Assembly: GCA_022448985.1 (NCBI GenBank)
Contig: JAKVCR010000018.1
Coordinates: forward strand, 1-64,000
From: Roseibacillus sp.
GTDB lineage: Bacteria > Verrucomicrobiota > Verrucomicrobiia > Verrucomicrobiales > Akkermansiaceae
Length of the DNA stretch: 64,000 bases
Direction: 5' to 3'
Positions 9,808-18,136 of this stretch are shown one piece after another (the stretch's first letter is position 1; every line of letters starts with the position of its first letter). The translations under genes and the position numbers were made by a program. The notes beneath the pieces were generated by a model. The model had not been told where the DNA came from and did not search any database. It was given only the letters and a program-made list of their open reading frames with translations.

Positions 9808-10158
9808 TTACTGCTGGTCGCGGCTTTTTACCTGGAGTGCGCGTTTTCCGACCCGCCCTCGCAGGTAGTGGAGTTTGGCGCGGCGGACCTTGCCGCGCTG
9901 GGTCACCTCGATCTTGGAAACACGGGGTGAGTGGAGCTGGAAAACCCGCTCTACTCCTTCGCCGTAGGAGATTTTTCTTACCGTGAAGGCTTCGTTAACG
10001 GAGCTGCCTCGTTTGGCGATGACCAGCCCCGCAAAGATCTGGACACGCTCCTTGCTGCCCTCTCGAACAAGGGTGTGTACTTTTACACTGTCGCCTACGT
10101 TGAAATCGGTGACGTCCTCCTTGAGTTGCTCCTGTTCGATTTTTTGGATGACGTTCAT
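9808..10158 (-). CDS. rplS: 50S ribosomal protein L19
   Basis: A 116-residue protein of normal L19 length. It opens with the family's [10 protein letters not shown] helix, then the SH3-like barrel with [22 protein letters not shown] and the [12 protein letters not shown] segment, and ends with [19 protein letters not shown]19 sits at the interface of the 30S and 50S subunits and stabilises an inter-subunit bridge. In many bacteria rplS follows trmD, rimM and rpsP. Here that block is absent and the neighbour upstream is a C4 zinc-ribbon protein. The base sequence just before the ATG (10158) is C-rich with no Shine-Dalgarno. Confidence 0.98.
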   Translation of the reverse strand: MNVIQKIEQEQLKEDVTDFNVGDSVKVHTLVREGSKERVQIFAGLVIAKRGSSVNEAFTVRKISYGEGVERVFQLHSPRVSKIEVTQRGKVRRAKLHYLRGRVGKRALQVKSRDQQ

Positions 10159-10256
10159 GGTTCTGATGAGTGATGGGCTGGGAGCGCTGGAGGGCGGGGA
10201 GGGCTACACGATGCCCTCTCTAGATGCAATTGTTTTTTCCGCGGCAGGTAGCCGGA

Positions 10257-10961
10257 TCACTGCGGATAGAGGATTCTCCCGCAATTCTCGCAGTTCACGA
10301 GTTCCTTGCCGGCCTGCACCCGGACCATGGTGGCCGGGGTGGCCTTCACGTGGCAGCCAAGGCATTGCCGTTCACCCGTGATCTGGACCACCACGGGTGC
10401 TCCCCGTAGCTTGAGCAGGCGATCGTAGATGGAGACAAGACTCTCGTCCATCCCCACCAGAAGTTGTTGACGTTCCTCCTCAAGGGTCTGTGCCTCCCGG
10501 GAGAATTCGTCGGCCCGTTTTTGAAGGATGCTGATCTCCTCATCCACCCCTCCCTTGGTGGTTGAGTAGGCCGCTTCCGCTTCCGTCAGTGTGCCCCGCA
10601 GTTGATCTCCACTCTCCATGAGTTCCAGTTCGCGCGTTTCCAGTCCATCGATCTCGTCTGAATAGTGACTGACCTTTACTCCCAGAGCCTGGTATTCCTC
10701 ATTCTTGCGGGTCTCAAACTGCTGCTGCTTGAGACGAGTAATGGACTCCTTACGGGTGCCCACATCGAGTTCGACACCCTTGATGGCAACCCCGTTTTCC
10801 TGCAGGGCGGCCTTGGCGTCGTCTACTGCCTGCTGGTGGGTGGCCAGTCTCTCCCGGGCCAGATCCTGCTCCTTGGGAATACGTTCCAGTTCCTTACGGA
10901 GCTCCTGGAGGCGTAGATCACGTTCCTGCAGGGTCAAAAGTCCTACGATATCGGGCGGCAT
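10257..10961 (-). CDS. C4-type zinc-ribbon coiled-coil protein (CT398-like)
   Basis: A 234-residue protein made of a long antiparallel coiled coil (residues about 8-180, charged and rich in E, K, Q and R) and a C-terminal C4 zinc ribbon with C200-L-G-C203 and C224-E-N-C227. This is the architecture of the zf-RING_7/CT398 family. In Chlamydia, CT398 has been reported to bind sigma-54 and flagellar-type FliH-like proteins, but in most bacteria the partner is unknown. It is 98 bases upstream of rplS on the same strand. The N-terminal PPDIVGLLTLQERDLRLQEL segment is typical of the family. Confidence 0.88.
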   Translation of the reverse strand: MPPDIVGLLTLQERDLRLQELRKELERIPKEQDLARERLATHQQAVDDAKAALQENGVAIKGVELDVGTRKESITRLKQQQFETRKNEEYQALGVKVSHYSDEIDGLETRELELMESGDQLRGTLTEAEAAYSTTKGGVDEEISILQKRADEFSREAQTLEEERQQLLVGMDESLVSIYDRLLKLRGAPVVVQITGERQCLGCHVKATPATMVRVQAGKELVNCENCGRILYPQ

Positions 10962-11114
10962 TGACCTTTCCTATCCTACCGAGTCGGAGGGTCAAGAGTC
11001 TGTCTTGCCCGGACGGGAATCCTGCCCTTGCGGGGAGAAAGTTCGAACGGATTGTGTTGAAACTGCGTCCTGTTACGGGGAACCTGTCTCCACCCCGTAT
11101 CTGCAGCCCTTCCC

Positions 11115-12806
11115 ATGACTCTCCGTATCCAATGCCCAGCCTGTCAGCGGCAGTTCTCGGTTAACGATGAATTGGAGGGGCGGACCGTCGAGTGTGGGTC
11201 CTGTGAGAAGCAGTTTGTAGTCGACAAGGATGCCATCGTGCCTGGGCGGGACCGTTACTACCCGGGCGACATAAAGAAACCCGGCCTCAAGCAATACGGG
11301 AATGCGCCGGCGCCGGGGGAGTCCGCTCCACTGGTAGAGTTTGCCACCGCTACCTACAGTGAAAGCGCGACGGCGGCCGATGTCATCCCCCCAACTCCCG
11401 CGCGGACGGTGGCGGGGGTGATTGGGACTCTTATCCTGGTGGCGTATCTTGTCATCCTCGTCTTTGGTTCAATGGAAGGCGGCATCTTCAGTGATATGGA
11501 GATGGGAAAGAGGATCCTGCTGAGTGGATTCGTTGCCGTAGTAGGGTTGTCCCTCGTCCTCTCCGGGGGGGTGAGGCGGCGCAAGCAGGCGTCCCTTGCC
11601 GGGATGGCACTTGCGCTCGCGGCGGTGCTGCTCACCGTGATCCTTCCTCAGCGGAGTTCGCCGGTGGAATCCCAGGCGGCTGAAAATCCGACGCTGCCGC
11701 CGGAGGTCAGCCCTGAGGCAGTCCCCCTAAGAATGCCCAGGGATGAGGCGCGCAAGGCGATGGCCTACGATCCCATTGAGCGAGCCATCGAATCTTTCGG
11801 GGAGGAAGCGGTATGGGCGCTATGGGCGCCAAAGATGAGGGAGCACTTTCGTTACCAGATTCAGCGCTATCTCCAGCGAAAAACCGGGGCGGCTGCCCGA
11901 CCGGCCTTTTATCCGCGTGGGGAAGGAGGGTTGCTCGTTATTGAGGGTATCAGTATCAAGATGCCCGAGCTGATTGAACTGGTGGAGCGTTTTTCGGACG
12001 TGGAGGATGTCTATGAGGACCTGCGCGTACTCCGCATCGTGGTGAAGGGAGAACATCTTGCGGAACCCAGTTCCGAACTCGAGGGGAAGCTCAACAACAG
12101 GACAGGTGAGGCCTTCATCGTTCTGAATCAGAAGGAACTTGAGCATATCGATATCGACCGGGTGAAGGATGCGGCCCAGCGGCTCTCCACGGTTGAGCCG
12201 TCCCGCTTCCGGTCCGAGATTGCCAGGCGCCTGGTTGAATTGCTGGATGAAGATGCCGATGCCGAATTCCGCTCGGCCATTTGCAAGGCGATCATGGTGT
12301 GGTCGGAGCCTGAGGACGGAGCGGAGGTTGCGGTGGCCCGTCTCGTGGAGGATCTCCTGGGCAGGAATGAGGAAGTCCCCAAGAGCATGATCGAATTTCT
12401 CATCGGGCGCCGGACTGTCGGCGTCGTTCCGCTGCTCAAGGTTCTCTGGGAGGCATCGCCCCTCGACTGGGAGAGTGAGGTTATTTCCATGGGGAGCGAG
12501 ATGGAAGCGGTGCTTCTTCCCTGCATTACTGCCGGGAATCTGGCCGTGCGGCGATCTGCCCTGCTGATCCTGCGGCGGGTGGGGACCGAGACCAGTATTC
12601 CCATTCTTCGCAAGGCCTTGGAAGCTGCCGGGGAGAACTCGGACATGAAGCTTCTCATTGAACGAGCCATCGAAGGGATTGAAAATCCTCCCTTGATTCC
12701 AGAGACGGCTCCTGAGCCTGAGGTGGAACCTCTTTCCGATCCTGAACCTGCACCTGCTCCCGAACCTGAGGCCGATCCAATTCCTATCCCAGGCGATAAC
12801 AACTGA
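11115..12806 (+). CDS. Zinc-ribbon membrane protein with HEAT-like repeats
   Basis: A 563-residue protein. The N-terminus is a cytoplasmic zinc ribbon of the MJ0042/FmdB-like kind (C7-P-A-C10 and C27-G-S-C30). Three hydrophobic helices follow at about residues 96-118, 128-147 and 155-172. The long C-terminal part is mainly helical; from about residue 350 it contains consecutive helical pairs resembling HEAT repeats (for example VPLLKVLWEASP and SIPILRKALEAAG). The last 35 residues are an acidic Pro-Glu-rich tail. This mix is common in Verrucomicrobia and Planctomycetes but has no known role. The start is preceded by CTTCCC with no Shine-Dalgarno. The tRNA-Leu gene begins 9 bases after the stop. 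Confidence 0.75.
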   Translation: MTLRIQCPACQRQFSVNDELEGRTVECGSCEKQFVVDKDAIVPGRDRYYPGDIKKPGLKQYGNAPAPGESAPLVEFATATYSESATAADVIPPTPARTVAGVIGTLILVAYLVILVFGSMEGGIFSDMEMGKRILLSGFVAVVGLSLVLSGGVRRRKQASLAGMALALAAVLLTVILPQRSSPVESQAAENPTLPPEVSPEAVPLRMPRDEARKAMAYDPIERAIESFGEEAVWALWAPKMREHFRYQIQRYLQRKTGAAARPAFYPRGEGGLLVIEGISIKMPELIELVERFSDVEDVYEDLRVLRIVVKGEHLAEPSSELEGKLNNRTGEAFIVLNQKELEHIDIDRVKDAAQRLSTVEPSRFRSEIARRLVELLDEDADAEFRSAICKAIMVWSEPEDGAEVAVARLVEDLLGRNEEVPKSMIEFLIGRRTVGVVPLLKVLWEASPLDWESEVISMGSEMEAVLLPCITAGNLAVRRSALLILRRVGTETSIPILRKALEAAGENSDMKLLIERAIEGIENPPLIPETAPEPEVEPLSDPEPAPAPEPEADPIPIPGDNN

Positions 12807-12815
12807 CCGGCAAAT

Positions 12816-12899
12816 GCCGCCGTGGCGGAATTGGTAGACGCTACGGACTTAAAATCCGTTTCCCGCAAGGGAGTGAGGGTTCGATTCCCTCCGGCGGCA
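12816..12899 (+). tRNA. tRNA-Leu (UAA)
   Basis: An 84-base type II tRNA. The acceptor stem pairs GCCGCCG (12816-12822) with CGGCGGC (12892-12898), with discriminator A at 12899; CCA is not encoded (next bases are CGG). The anticodon stem encloses the loop CTTAAAA, giving anticodon TAA. The variable arm TCCCGCAAGGGA forms a short hairpin, and the T arm holds GGTTCGATTCC. Bases after the 3' end show no obvious duplicate of the T-arm/acceptor sequence nearby. Confidence 0.96.
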
Positions 12900-12978
12900 C
12901 GGCCTGGTCATCAACGGGTTATGAATATTGAGGAGGCCGCCTTCAGTTTCTGTTAGAGCCCTTATACTGCCCTTATCC

Positions 12979-13034
12979 CGCGGGACTTCTGTCCGCGAGT
13001 GCTGTTTGAGCACTCACAGCCTGCAAAGGTGCAG
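12979..13034. other. Three tandem hairpins in intergenic DNA
   Basis: Three short inverted repeats lie next to each other: CGCGGGAC/GTCCGCG (12979-12997, one bulged G, TTCT loop), GAGTGCT/AGCACTC (12997-13015, 5-base loop) and CTGCA/TGCAG (13021-13034, AAGG loop). They fall between tRNA-Leu and the 3' end of the minus-strand gene at 13051. No T-tract follows on either strand, so they are not classical intrinsic terminators. They could shape the 3' end of that gene's transcript or be a small structured RNA. Confidence 0.3.
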
Positions 13035-13050
13035 GAAGCACGGTGCGGGC

Positions 13051-13614
13051 TCAGGGCGGGGGGGCAATCTGCCCATATTTGAGCCTAGCATGCAGGAATT
13101 CGCTGCCAAGTTCATCGATTGTCCCTTCGAAGGTCACAGCTTCGCCCTTCGCGATCTCTCCTGCGCTCTTCTTTTGGTCGGCCAAAAGCCGAATCACCAC
13201 GTCTGTTTTCGAATCGCCGTCCATACTCACATGGAGCGCCACGTGGGAGCCCGACGTTACCTCAACCAAAGTCCCGGACCAGCGCACTCGTTTGCCCAGC
13301 ACGTTCTGTCGGAGCTCTGCTTGCTGCAATTCCGTGAGAGTATTGTCGGGGCTTCTAGCATTAGTCACGGCATCCCATGTAATCGCGGTGATTGGTGAGG
13401 CTTTAGCCTCGGCCTCAGTCTCCTTAACGCTTTCTACAACCTGATCAACGGTCTCGCCAATCGTCCAGACGCCAAGAACAACGCAACCGCCAATCACAAG
13501 AGTAATAGCAAGGACTATTCCAAGGCAAACAAAGAGGAGAGTCCGGCATCCAGAATTGTTCTTCTGGACGATATTAATTTGCGGTTGTCCCGGTGGTGGT
13601 GGGTTTGGAGGCAT
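13051..13614 (-). CDS. Membrane-anchored OB-fold-like protein
   Basis: A 187-residue protein. The first 20 residues are proline- and asparagine-rich. A single transmembrane helix follows at about residues 24-50 (TLLFVCLGIVLAITLVIGGC). After it, a short helical linker leads to a beta-rich domain (about residues 100-185) whose pattern of GKRVRWSGTLVEV, a V-x-I-R strand and EAVTFEGTID resembles the tRNA_anti-like/OB-fold domains attached to membrane proteins. No ligand can be predicted. Composition is less GC-rich than most neighbours, and it lies next to a tRNA gene and a fragmentary gene, which hints at a recently changed region. Confidence 0.7.
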   Translation of the reverse strand: MPPNPPPPGQPQINIVQKNNSGCRTLLFVCLGIVLAITLVIGGCVVLGVWTIGETVDQVVESVKETEAEAKASPITAITWDAVTNARSPDNTLTELQQAELRQNVLGKRVRWSGTLVEVTSGSHVALHVSMDGDSKTDVVIRLLADQKKSAGEIAKGEAVTFEGTIDELGSEFLHARLKYGQIAPPP

Positions 13615-13657
13615 TCAGCCCGTATTCAGTCATAGGCTGCCACTCCGTCAATCTCCA

Positions 13658-13864
13658 ATGTCTAAGTGGTGGGGTGGATGGGCAAAAAAGATGCATGATT
13701 CGGGACAAGTAAGGATCCTGTTCCAGTTCAAGGACGGCAACCCGGATGACCCCTATACGGTTTGGCGCGAGAACGGCCAGAAGTCGGGCGAATGGATCTA
13801 CAAAGACGGTGAACTGGTTTCCCCGAAATTCTGGAGCCCTGTGCGTTTGGGTGCTTCTTATTGA
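13658..13864 (+). pseudogene. Remnant of a YwqK/MORN-like repeat protein
   Basis: A 68-residue frame starting at ATG 13658. Its second half reads like the last repeat of YwqK-type proteins: F-K-D-G-x-P-D-D, then VWRENGQKSGEWIYKDGEL and VSPKFW. Complete members contain many such 22-24 residue units (W-x-E-N-G-Q-K...Y-K-D-G). Only about one and a half units remain and no signal peptide is seen, so this is probably a leftover piece of a longer gene, although a genuine small gene cannot be excluded. It overlaps the 3' end of the convergent pentapeptide gene by 7 bases. Confidence 0.4.
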
Positions 13865-16800
13865 ATCGGCTCGAGCCGGTAGAAGTTTTTCGAGCCACTG
13901 GCCGTAAACTCAAAGCGGTTGTCGGTCGCGCTGGTGGGTTGAACGGTGGGCGTCACTTCTACCGCATCGCCGAAGTCCAGCGTTGAACTGCTCATCACCC
14001 GGTATCCTGTACCCGCTGGTTCAAACTCAATGAAGAAGGTTGTCGCATTCACAAGGCCACAGGCCGTTATTGCAGGAGGTTGCGCGTCCGGGATGATCTG
14101 GCCACCGATGATCTGGTAGCCTGCGGGGAGAAGGGTATCAGGGTCGGAAATGATATTGCCCGACCTGACCCCCTGCAGGTTCGCTCCCGTGAGCACTGCT
14201 CCGCTGAGGTCGACGCCTCTGAGGTTGGCTTCCCTGAGGTCAGCGTCGAAGAGGTTGGCCCATCGGAGATCAGCCCCTTCCAGGTTGGCTCCCTCGAGGT
14301 CAGCGTCGCGGAGACCACCCGAGGTGAAATCCGCCCCGCTGAGGTTAGCCCGTTCCAGGTTGGCCCCGCTGAGGTTGGTTTCGCTGAGGTCGGCCCCGCT
14401 GAGGTCTGTCCTGCTGAGGTTGACACCAGGGCCGAGGAGATAGCCATTAGAGATTATCCATCCATCTGGCAGTGCCCATGGTATTCCGATAATGTCACTG
14501 GACCTGACCCCTCTGAGGTTGGCTCTCCCGAGGTCAGCGTCGAAGAGGTTTGTTCCGCTGAGGTCGGCCCCGCTGAGGTCGGCCCCGCTGAGGTCGGCCC
14601 CAGGGCCGATGAGATAGCCGTGAATGAGTTTCCAGTCAGCGTGGAGTGCTGGTGGCACTCCGCCGCTAATGTCACCGGACCTGACCCTTCTGAGGTTGGC
14701 TCTCCTGAGGTCGGCTAGTCCGAGGTTGGCCCCGCGGAGGTTGGAGCCTTCTAGGAGCGCCCAACTGAGATTTGCCCCTGCCAAATTGGCCCCGAGGAGG
14801 ACTGCCTCTGTGAGATCCGCCCCTTTGAGGTCGGTCCGCTCGAGTCCGGAGTCTCTGAGGTTGGCATGGCATAGCCTGGAAAGGAAAAGGGAAGCTCCGC
14901 TGAGGTCGGCCCCGGCAAGGTTGGAGCCTTCTAGGCGCGCCCAGCTTAGATTTGCCCCTTCCAGGTCGGCAGCGAAGAGGTTGGCCCCAACGAGGTTGGC
15001 GCCCTTCAGATTGACCCCTTCCAAGTTGGCTCCGAGCAAGTTGGCATTTTCGAGGTCGGCCGTGCCGAGGTTGGCACCAGGGCCGACAAGATAGCCGTGG
15101 ATGAGGCTCCATCCAGTTGGAAGGACTACCGGAAATCCGGTGACCTCACCGGAATACACCCCGGTGAGGTTGGCTCCGTCGAGATAAGTCAGGAGGAGAT
15201 CGACGCCGACGAGTCCGGCCCTTTCGAGGTTAGCCCGTTCCAGGTTGGCCCCGCTCAGGTCAGCCAAGCTGAGATCGGCCCCACTGAGATCGGCCTCGCT
15301 GAGATTGGCTCCGATGAGATTGGCCTGTGAGAGGCTGGCCCCGCTGAGGTTGGACCCGCTCAGGTCAGCCAAGCTGAGATCGGCCTCGCTAAGATCGATG
15401 CCCTGCAGGTTCATCCCGCTGAGGTTGGCTCCGCTCAGGTGTACCGAGGCGATCTCCTCGTCGGGCTCGGGCCAGGGGTCGTCATCGCCGCCGTGCGGCT
15501 CGCCAGGAGCGGCGGTAGGGCCGATGAGGTAGCCATTAATGAGGCTCCAGTCCGTTGGCAGTTCCCATAGCCTTCCGGTAATGTAACTGGATCTGACCCT
15601 GGAGAGGTTGGCACTGCTAAGGTTGGCGTTTCTCAAGCTGACCCTGTGGAGGTCGGCCCCGCTGAGGTTGGCTCCGCTGAGGTCGGAGCGTCTTAGGTAG
15701 GCCCCGCTGAGGTTTACCCCGCTGAGATTTGCCCCGCTGAGGTTTGCCCCGCTGAGGTCTGCCTCGCTGAGGTCGTGTCCACTGAGGTTGGCCCCTCTGA
15801 GGTCGACTCCACTGAGGTTTGCCCCGCTGAGGTCGAGGTTGAAGGGGTCCAGGTCGAAGGGGTCGTCGAGGGGGACCCTGAGATCGGCACCGGGGCCGAT
15901 GAGATATCTGCTTTCTTCAATCCCTCCCGGCAGGTCCTCGCCAATGACTGTCCAGCCAACCGGGAGAGCTGATGGTGTCCCGTAAATGGGGCCGGATCTT
16001 GCCCCGCTGAGGTCTGCTCCGCCGAGGTTGGCCCCTTCGAGGTTGGCCCCTTCGAGGTTGGCCTCGCTGAGGTTTGCCCGCCTGAGGTTCACTCCTGTGA
16101 TATTGGAGTGCCCGAGGTTGGCCCCGCTGAGGTTGGCGTCGCGGAGGTCGGCTCCTTCCAGGTCTGCATATAGGTCTGCCCCGCTGAGGTCTGCGCCTTG
16201 GAGGTTTGCCCCGCTGAGGTCTACGGGGCGCGCGGGGTCGTCCAAATAAGCATGAGGGCCGATGAGGTATCCGCGGACGAGTATCCAGCCGGGGGGGAGG
16301 GCTGATGGCGTACCGGTAATTGCATGGGAGCTGATCCCGCTGAGGTTGGCCCCGCTGAGATCGGTTCCGTTGAGATTCACTCCGCTGAGTTCCACCCCGC
16401 TGAGGTTGGCCTCGCTGAGGTTGGCCCCGCTGAGGTCGATATTGTTGAGGAAGGTCGCCCCTCCCCCTTTGCCGAAATCATCCAGGTCTTCCTCCGCGCT
16501 GAGATCGGCGGAAGGGCCAATGAGATACCCATCAATGAGTCTCCAGTTGAGGGGGAGGGCTGACGGGGTTCCGGAAATGTTACGGGACCGCACGCCGGTG
16601 AGGTCGACGCCTTCAAGGTTTGTCCCTTCGAGGTTTGTTCCTTCGAGGTTGGCTCCGCTGAGGTTGGCCCCCCTGAGGTTCACTCCCGTGAGGTTGGAAT
16701 CCCAGAGGAGGGCTCCGCTGAGGTCGGCTCCACTGAGGTCTGTCCCACTGAAGTCGGCCCCGCCGAGGTAGGCAGAAGGCCCGATGAGAGAACCATTCAA

Positions 16801-17985
16801 CAATTTCCAGCCAGCGGGGAGGGCCAGGGGTGCCCCGGTAATGTTATCGGAACTGATCCCGCTGAGGTTGGCCCCGCTGAGATCGGTTCCGTTGAGATTG
16901 ACGCTGCTGAGGTAGGCTCCGCTGAGGTTGGCCCCGCTGAGATCGGTTCCGTTGAGATTGACTCTCGTGAGGTTGGCTCCGCTGAGGTTGGCCCCGCTGA
17001 GGTCGGCCCCGCTGAGGTTCACATCGAAAAGATCCGCCCCGCTGAGGTTGGCCTCACTGAGGTTTGTTCCGCTGAGGTCGATATCGTTGAGGAAGGTCTG
17101 CCCCATGGGGTCGAAGGGATCGGGGTTGTCCGTGCTGAGGTCGGCGGAAGGGCCGATGAGATACCCATCGATGAGTCTCCAGTCAGTGGGGAGGGTTGAT
17201 GGGGTTCCGGAAATGTCGTCCGACCGGACACCGGTGAGGTCGACGCCCACAAGGTCGATTCCTTCAAGGTCGGCCCCTTCGAGGTCGGCATGAGGGCCGA
17301 TGAGATGACCATTCAACAATTCCCAGCCAACCGGGAGAGCCAAGGGCGTTCCGGTGATGTTGCCGGAGCTGATCCCGCTGAGATTGGCCTCACGGAGATC
17401 GACCCCGCTAAGGTCGAGATTTTCAAGTTCTGCTCCGCTGAGATCGGCGGTAGGGCCGATGAGATAGCCATCAAAGTATATCCAGCCGGTCGGGAGTCTC
17501 GGGTAGAATGAAATGCTTTCCCACGGCCAACCCTCGGCACCACCGGAACCGGACCTGACCTTAAAGAGGTTCGCTTCGCTGAGGTCCAGACCATCGAAGA
17601 GGGCCCCACTGAGGTTTGCCCCGCTGAGGTTTGCCCCATCCAGGGATGTGCATCGAAGCAAGGATCCCTGAAGGTAGGCCCCGCTGAGATCGGCTCCTTT
17701 CAGCTCTGTCCAAGAGAGATCGGCCCCCTCGAGGGAGGCCCCACTGAGATTCGCTCCACTGAGGTTGGCATCGTAGAGGTTGGCATCCCAGAGTGCGGCC
17801 CCACTGAGATCGGCCCCGCTGAGGTTGGCCCTCCTGAGATCGGCCCCGGGCCGAATCGTATAAGTCGCACCGTTGACCGTGAGGGTTCCCGTCCGCAGAC
17901 CGGTTTCTGGATCGGTAACGAGTTCGGCCCATGCAGGGAGGGCGGATAGCGCAAAGACTGCAAGAAGGGCAGGGAGCGTCTTCAT
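13858..17985 (-). CDS. Giant secreted pentapeptide-repeat protein
   Basis: A 1375-residue protein with a signal peptide (MKTLPALLAVFALSALPAWA). Almost the whole mature part is A(D/N)LSG-type pentapeptide repeats, which fold into a right-handed square beta helix. The helix is broken at about 12 places by a conserved spacer of roughly 30 residues with the pattern I-x-G-x-P-x-x-LP-x-GW-x-LI-x-GYLIGP, so the protein is a chain of beta-helix blocks. Some spacers carry acidic Asp/Pro-rich inserts (for example around residues 285 and 830) that might bind calcium. The last 70 residues form a different beta-rich module ending in NFYRLE, also seen on other secreted proteins here. An adhesive or surface-structural role is likely; no enzyme motif is present. 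Confidence 0.9.
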   Translation of the reverse strand: MKTLPALLAVFALSALPAWAELVTDPETGLRTGTLTVNGATYTIRPGADLRRANLSGADLSGAALWDANLYDANLSGANLSGASLEGADLSWTELKGADLSGAYLQGSLLRCTSLDGANLSGANLSGALFDGLDLSEANLFKVRSGSGGAEGWPWESISFYPRLPTGWIYFDGYLIGPTADLSGAELENLDLSGVDLREANLSGISSGNITGTPLALPVGWELLNGHLIGPHADLEGADLEGIDLVGVDLTGVRSDDISGTPSTLPTDWRLIDGYLIGPSADLSTDNPDPFDPMGQTFLNDIDLSGTNLSEANLSGADLFDVNLSGADLSGANLSGANLTRVNLNGTDLSGANLSGAYLSSVNLNGTDLSGANLSGISSDNITGAPLALPAGWKLLNGSLIGPSAYLGGADFSGTDLSGADLSGALLWDSNLTGVNLRGANLSGANLEGTNLEGTNLEGVDLTGVRSRNISGTPSALPLNWRLIDGYLIGPSADLSAEEDLDDFGKGGGATFLNNIDLSGANLSEANLSGVELSGVNLNGTDLSGANLSGISSHAITGTPSALPPGWILVRGYLIGPHAYLDDPARPVDLSGANLQGADLSGADLYADLEGADLRDANLSGANLGHSNITGVNLRRANLSEANLEGANLEGANLGGADLSGARSGPIYGTPSALPVGWTVIGEDLPGGIEESRYLIGPGADLRVPLDDPFDLDPFNLDLSGANLSGVDLRGANLSGHDLSEADLSGANLSGANLSGVNLSGAYLRRSDLSGANLSGADLHRVSLRNANLSSANLSRVRSSYITGRLWELPTDWSLINGYLIGPTAAPGEPHGGDDDPWPEPDEEIASVHLSGANLSGMNLQGIDLSEADLSLADLSGSNLSGASLSQANLIGANLSEADLSGADLSLADLSGANLERANLERAGLVGVDLLLTYLDGANLTGVYSGEVTGFPVVLPTGWSLIHGYLVGPGANLGTADLENANLLGANLEGVNLKGANLVGANLFAADLEGANLSWARLEGSNLAGADLSGASLFLSRLCHANLRDSGLERTDLKGADLTEAVLLGANLAGANLSWALLEGSNLRGANLGLADLRRANLRRVRSGDISGGVPPALHADWKLIHGYLIGPGADLSGADLSGADLSGTNLFDADLGRANLRGVRSSDIIGIPWALPDGWIISNGYLLGPGVNLSRTDLSGADLSETNLSGANLERANLSGADFTSGGLRDADLEGANLEGADLRWANLFDADLREANLRGVDLSGAVLTGANLQGVRSGNIISDPDTLLPAGYQIIGGQIIPDAQPPAITACGLVNATTFFIEFEPAGTGYRVMSSSTLDFGDAVEVTPTVQPTSATDNRFEFTASGSKNFYRLEPIQ

Positions 17986-18136
17986 GAGACCGCAGCCCTA
18001 CCACACTGCCCGGGGCAGGGGAAGCATGCACCGGATTTCGATACCGGACGCAGGGCAGGGAATCCCGCCTCCCCGTGCCAGGAGGTGAAAATCGGGTATT
18101 GCAAGATTCTGGCGGTATTTGAAGCTTTGTCCTCCA

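Noticed and set aside
14080-17511. Many plus-strand frames with regular repeats such as APLRSAPLRL or EVGPAEVG.
   Set aside because: They are the antisense reading of pentapeptide repeats (A-D/N-L-S-G), which explains their regularity.
13858-17985. A possible CRISPR or tandem satellite, because of many similar DNA units.
   Set aside because: Units vary, have no fixed spacer length and keep one long frame; they encode pentapeptide repeats.
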